A stretch of DNA of 17,193 bases from NCBI GenBank assembly GCA_050736615.1, contig JBOHWL010000177.1, positions 1 to 17,193 of the forward strand, in the 5' to 3' direction. Shown here in pieces: positions 14,041 through 17,193 of this stretch (positions are counted from its first letter, which is position 1; each line of letters begins with the position of its first letter). Source of the DNA: JBOHWJ01 sp050736615. Lineage in GTDB: Bacteria > Desulfobacterota > Binatia > Binatales > Binataceae. The notes under the pieces are model-generated. The model did no database searches, was not told where the DNA came from, and saw nothing but the letters and a program-made list of their open reading frames with translations. The position numbers and the translations under genes are program-made.

Positions 14041-14892
14041 TTAACCTTCGCCGGGCGGCGGCGGCAGGCGCGAAGGTTTTTCGGTCAGAATCAACACCTG
14101 CTCGAGGCGCGCGAAGTCCACCGCGGGCCGGACGTTTACCTTTAGAAACAGCCCCGGACCCTCCTGTGAGACGTTGGCGATCGTGCCAATCAGCAGACCG
14201 CGTGGGAAAATGCCGTCCATTCCGGAGGTTACTAACTGGTCCCCGGGCTTGATATCCTCGGAGCTGTCCACATATTTCATGGCTAGGCCGTCATCGACCA
14301 CGCCCGCCACAATTCCGCGCGCACGACTGCGCTCGTCGAAGGCATCCACCGCCGAATTGTGATCATTGATGAGCAGGACGCGCGCCGAATCGGGCGCAAC
14401 CGCAATCAGCCTGCCCACGACGCCGTCGGTGGCAATCACCGCCATGTCGCGGCGCAAGCCGCCGCCCGAGCCTTGCGAGATGATCAATGTGCGCGCCAGA
14501 CCGCCCGCGTCTCCGCCGATGACGTCCGCCGCCACCGCCTTGACCGCCAGGGCGTCGCGCAGTTCGAGCAAACTGGCGAGATGCCGGTTTTCGGTCTCCA
14601 GCTCGTCGAGGCGCATGGTTTGAGCCTGGAGGGTGGCTGCTTGTTGTTTGAGCCGGAGATTTTCCTGGCGCACGTTGACCAGGTCAAAATAGCTGTGGAG
14701 GAAGCTGGAGGAATCGCCGGCGATCTCGGACTCGAACATCTGCACCGGCCGCAGGGCGTCCATCAGGATCAGGCTCGGTTTGCCCGCGCGTGAACTCGGC
14801 AACACGCCGGTCGAGAGCAAATGCAAAGCTAGCAACAACAACGCGCTGCTGGTCAGCAGCACGCGGTTGCGCCACAAAAAAGACCGTCTCAC
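14041..14892 (-). CDS. mreC: MreC, rod-shape determining periplasmic scaffold
   Basis: MreC anchors in the inner membrane and activates PBP2-RodA from the periplasm. The protein is 283 residues from a GTG with AGGG eight bases upstream. After MRRSFLWRNR comes one membrane segment at about 11-30 (VLLTSSALLLLALHLLSTGV). A coiled coil follows at about 72-112 (NVRQENLRLKQQAATLQAQ onward). Then come the two beta domains with VIATDGVVGRLIAVAPDSARV (152-172), INDHNSAVDA (175-184) and GDQLVTSGMDGIFPRGLLIG (217-236), all characteristic of MreC. It ends LPPPPGEG. The gene sits 99 bases after mreB; that spacer contains a GCGCGCG/CGCGCGC inverted pair but no clear terminator. Confidence 0.96.
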   Translation of the reverse strand: MRRSFLWRNRVLLTSSALLLLALHLLSTGVLPSSRAGKPSLILMDALRPVQMFESEIAGDSSSFLHSYFDLVNVRQENLRLKQQAATLQAQTMRLDELETENRHLASLLELRDALAVKAVAADVIGGDAGGLARTLIISQGSGGGLRRDMAVIATDGVVGRLIAVAPDSARVLLINDHNSAVDAFDERSRARGIVAGVVDDGLAMKYVDSSEDIKPGDQLVTSGMDGIFPRGLLIGTIANVSQEGPGLFLKVNVRPAVDFARLEQVLILTEKPSRLPPPPGEG

Positions 14893-14991
14893 CGTCTATG
14901 CCCTGAACATTAGTGGGCTAGTCCGCAAGCTGCGCTTAAAATAAAAGAGGAGCGGCATTGAGCGGAGCGCGCGGCGTTGGCGCGCGCGGCG

Positions 14992-16026
14992 TCAATCCAC
15001 CGTTACGTCGCGCAGCAGCGAAAGCTCGTCGAGCACTTTGCCCGCCCCCATCACCACCGCCGTCAACGGATCATCGGCCAGCGTCACGGGCAGACCGGTT
15101 TCCTCACGCAGCAGCACGTCGAGATTGCGTAACAAGGAGCCGCCGCCCGCCAACACGATCCCCTTTTCAACAATATCCGACGCCAACTCAGGCGGGGTGC
15201 GTTCGAGCGCGATGCGCACCGATTCGACCACCTGGTGCACCGGTTCCATCAACGCCTCGCGAATCTCCTCGTCGGTTATCTCGATAATTTTCGGCACGCC
15301 GGCGACCAAATCGCGCCCCTTTATCTCCATCGTCTGAATTTCGTTGCCGGGGTAGGCCGAGCCAATGGTGATTTTTATCAATTCCGCGGTGCGTTCGCCG
15401 ATCAGAAGATTATACTTGCGCTTGATGTGCTGGATAATAGCCTCGTCCATCTTGTCACCGGCCACGCGCACCGAGCGTGAAAACACTACGCCGGCCAGCG
15501 AGATCACCGCGACTTCGGTGGTGCCACCGCCAATATCGACAATCATATTGCCCGACGGTTCCGTGATTGGCAGGCCCGCGCCGATCGCCGCCGCCATCGG
15601 CTCCTCGATTAAATACACCTCATGCGCGCCGGCCGATTCGGCCGATTCACGCACCGCGCGTTTTTCCACCGCCGTGATGCCGAACGGCACGCAGATCACA
15701 ATGCGCGGGCGTACGAAGAATTTGCGATTATGGGTCTTCTGGATGAAGTGGCGCAGCATGTTCTCGGTGATCTCGAAATCCGCGATCACACCGTCCTTGA
15801 GCGGCCGAATCGCCACGATCGAACCCGGCGTGCGCCCCAACATCTTCTTGGCTTCGGCCCCAATCGCGAGCACGCGGCGGCCGCCGCGCGAATCTTTCTG
15901 TACCGCCACCACCGAGGGCTCGTTGCACACGATTCCCTCGCCCTTGACATAAATCAGAGTATTGGCAGTGCCGAGATCAATCGCGAGATCGTTCGAGAAC
16001 CATCCGAGAATTGAGTTTAAGCCCAC
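14992..16026 (-). CDS. mreB: MreB, actin-like cell-shape protein
   Basis: MreB forms membrane-associated filaments that orient lateral wall synthesis. The protein is 344 residues (usual 335-350) from a GTG at 16026; a G-rich AGGGGGG lies ten bases upstream. Actin-fold motifs are phosphate 1 DLAIDLGTANTLIY (13-26), VPFGITAVEKRAV (113-125), the catalytic-region IEEPMAAAIGAGLPI (140-154), phosphate 2 IVDIGGGTTEVAVISL (162-177) and the adenosine motif VLAGGGSLLRNL (291-302). The N-terminal MGLNSILGWFSND is a short amphipathic stretch that could contact the membrane. It is the first gene of the mreBCD-mrdA-rodA cluster and is divergent from the PpiD-like gene across 213 bases. MreB and not Mbl or MreBH is assumed because only one copy is visible here. 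Confidence 0.98.
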   Translation of the reverse strand: MGLNSILGWFSNDLAIDLGTANTLIYVKGEGIVCNEPSVVAVQKDSRGGRRVLAIGAEAKKMLGRTPGSIVAIRPLKDGVIADFEITENMLRHFIQKTHNRKFFVRPRIVICVPFGITAVEKRAVRESAESAGAHEVYLIEEPMAAAIGAGLPITEPSGNMIVDIGGGTTEVAVISLAGVVFSRSVRVAGDKMDEAIIQHIKRKYNLLIGERTAELIKITIGSAYPGNEIQTMEIKGRDLVAGVPKIIEITDEEIREALMEPVHQVVESVRIALERTPPELASDIVEKGIVLAGGGSLLRNLDVLLREETGLPVTLADDPLTAVVMGAGKVLDELSLLRDVTVD

Positions 16027-16156
16027 CGACTTTTCGCCCCCCTGCCTGGCTCACGACGAGCCCTGGCCAGCCACCACGTCCACGATCCAACACCACGAAC
16101 CAGCCGTTCGCCTAAAACTGCCACTCTAGCGGCTTCAGGACTCACCCACGCTAGAA

Positions 16157-16185
16157 AATTAACAGAGATGCTTCGGGTCAGGCAA
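16157..16185 (-). promoter_or_regulatory. Possible promoter for the mreB operon
   Basis: On the minus strand TTGCCT (16185-16180) is followed after 17 bases by TTAATT (16162-16157). Matches to the sigma-70 boxes are moderate (4 and 3 of 6). It would give a leader of about 120 bases before the GTG at 16026. It is the best pair I see in this divergent spacer on this strand, but the evidence is weak. Confidence 0.28.
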
Positions 16186-16200
16186 GCAAGCTTCCCCTAA

Positions 16201-16230
16201 TTGCGCTGGTAAATCGCAATAAACTATGAT
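16201..16230 (+). promoter_or_regulatory. Possible promoter for the PpiD-like gene, very close to its start codon
   Basis: TTGCGC (16201-16206) and TATGAT (16225-16230) are 18 bases apart; the second box matches 5 of 6 bases. Transcription would begin near 16237, only about three bases before the ATG at 16240, and no Shine-Dalgarno sequence precedes that ATG. Together these suggest an almost leaderless message. Confidence 0.38.
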
Positions 16231-16239
16231 TGCCCTGTC

Positions 16240-17193
16240 ATGCTGCAGGCATTTCGCAAAAACGCCTATTCGTGGACGATCCGCGTCCTGCTGGTCGTGT
16301 TGATTGGCGTCTTCTGTTTCTGGGGCATCGGCACCGGTTTCTTCAGTCATGTCCATCCGGTCGCCTCGGTTAACGGCCATAAGATTCTTGGTAAACAAAT
16401 CGACACGCAAGTGACGCAGCTCGAAAATACCTTTCGCAACGTTTATGGCGAAAACGCGCAAGCCGTCTTGCAAGGGGTCAATGTGCGCGAGTTGGCGCTC
16501 GAGCAGTTGATCGAACAGCATCTGCTCGAAAGCCAGGCCCGGCGCCTCGGTATCACGATCAGCAACGACGAGCTGGCGCATGCGATTGAATCACAGGCGG
16601 CGTTTCAAATCGGCGGTCATTTCAGCGTGCGGCGCTACAACGCCATCATGCGCGACAACCAACTCGACCCCGCCGCCTTTGAACAGGACACGCGCAACGC
16701 GATGCTGGTCGATTCGGTCCGCCAGATGATCGCCAACGCGGTGCAGATAAGTCCGGACGAGGCGCGCAACGCGTTCAATCGCGCTGACCAGCATCTGACG
16801 CTGGCTTATGTGGCCTTTCCCTATTCCAATTTTGTCGCGTCAATCCATCCGACGGATAAAGAACTCCAGGCTTTTTACAAGGCCGACAAACAAGCCTTTC
16901 GTCAGGCCGAAAAGGTCAAGATTGTCTATATCCGCTACGATCCGCTGGCTTTGGCCAGCTCTTTCACACCGTCCGCCGAACAAATCCAGGATTATTATCA
17001 ACAGCATAAAACCAGCGAATTCACGCATCCCGAGCAGGTGCGCGCCCGCCATATCCTGATCGCGGTGCCGCCCGATGCCACCACCGCGCAACACGCCGCC
17101 GCCAAGGCCAAGGCCGAGGAACTTCTTGCGCAGCTCAAGTCGGGGGCGGATTTCAGCAAGTTGGCCAAGCAATACTCCGACGATCCCGGCACG
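16240..17193 (+). CDS. PpiD/SurA-like periplasmic foldase with N-terminal membrane anchor (C-terminus beyond the window)
   Basis: The first 318 residues of a peptidyl-prolyl isomerase-type chaperone, open at the right edge. The N-terminus MLQAFRKNAYSWTIRVLLVV starts a single membrane anchor (about 13-33), as in PpiD. Next comes a SurA-like chaperone domain: VASVNGHKILGKQID (41-55) and LALEQLIEQHLLESQARRLG, followed by ITISNDELAHAI. A linker with FYKADKQAFRQAEKVKI leads to the start of a parvulin (PPIC) domain at about 263 (HPEQVRARHILIAVPP), continuing KAEELLAQLKSGADFSKLAKQYSDDPGT. This architecture helps fold proteins leaving the Sec translocon in the periplasm. In many relatives the PPIC domain is degenerate; activity cannot be judged because most of it is outside. 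No earlier in-frame start is near, and there is no ribosome-binding site. The gene symbol ppiD is likely but left open. Confidence 0.9.
   Translation, partial: MLQAFRKNAYSWTIRVLLVVLIGVFCFWGIGTGFFSHVHPVASVNGHKILGKQIDTQVTQLENTFRNVYGENAQAVLQGVNVRELALEQLIEQHLLESQARRLGITISNDELAHAIESQAAFQIGGHFSVRRYNAIMRDNQLDPAAFEQDTRNAMLVDSVRQMIANAVQISPDEARNAFNRADQHLTLAYVAFPYSNFVASIHPTDKELQAFYKADKQAFRQAEKVKIVYIRYDPLALASSFTPSAEQIQDYYQQHKTSEFTHPEQVRARHILIAVPPDATTAQHAAAKAKAEELLAQLKSGADFSKLAKQYSDDPGT

Noticed and set aside
14893..14991. Terminator between mreB and mreC
   Set aside because: GCGCGCG and CGCGCGC can pair, but the nearest T-rich stretch is some 17 or more bases further on, so it does not fit an intrinsic terminator; operon read-through is more likely.

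Overview
The window is GC-rich, densely coding DNA from a Gram-negative, rod-shaped bacterium. Evidence for the envelope type is the full rod-shape set (MreB, MreC, MreD, PBP2, RodA) plus a membrane-anchored PpiD/SurA-type periplasmic chaperone. Gene content and protein style resemble lineages once grouped as Deltaproteobacteria (Desulfobacterota, Myxococcota, Binatota and relatives). No ribosomal RNA or other decisive marker is present, so that placement is an inference.

Layout, left to right. (1) 1-2358, minus strand: xerC, hslV and hslU (hslU runs off the left edge), the same order as the codV-codW-codX block of Bacillus. (2) 2459-2737, plus: a 92-residue protein with eight cysteines. (3) 2751-3031: non-coding repeat copy A. 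(4) 3154-6485, plus: glmU and glmS, the two enzymes that take fructose-6-phosphate to UDP-GlcNAc together with GlmM. (5) 6493-7921, minus: a 97-residue conserved-looking protein, fur and pyrE, convergent with glmS. (6) 8018-8854, plus: a tandem universal stress protein. (7) 8855-9132: repeat copy B. (8) 9151-10040, minus: an 86-residue helical protein overlapping by one base a DsbA/FrnE-like thioredoxin-fold protein whose first active-site cysteine is replaced by serine. (9) 10142-16026, minus: mreB, mreC, mreD, repeat copy C, mrdA (PBP2), rodA. (10) 16240-17193, plus: the first 318 residues of a PpiD-like foldase, divergent from mreB.

How it fits together: much of the window serves the cell envelope. 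GlmS and GlmU make the peptidoglycan and LPS precursor UDP-GlcNAc. MreBCD, PBP2 and RodA polymerise and cross-link lateral wall glycan. PpiD-like and DsbA-like proteins act on protein folding. HslVU handles cytoplasmic proteolysis, XerC chromosome dimer resolution, Fur metal-dependent regulation and PyrE pyrimidine synthesis.

The most interesting material is not a gene. Three of the longest gaps between genes hold copies of one composite, non-coding repeat (A inverted relative to B and C). It is built from shared modules: a GTCATTCCGA box, a long hairpin with a 23-28 base loop whose base pairing survives substitutions, many copies of a CGCAGACTCG-type decamer, and a GGCTCCGCTTCGCTCCGCC-type block. 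One copy sits inside the rod-shape operon between mreD and mrdA. All else looks like ordinary housekeeping DNA. All alignments and base-pair counts here were made by eye.
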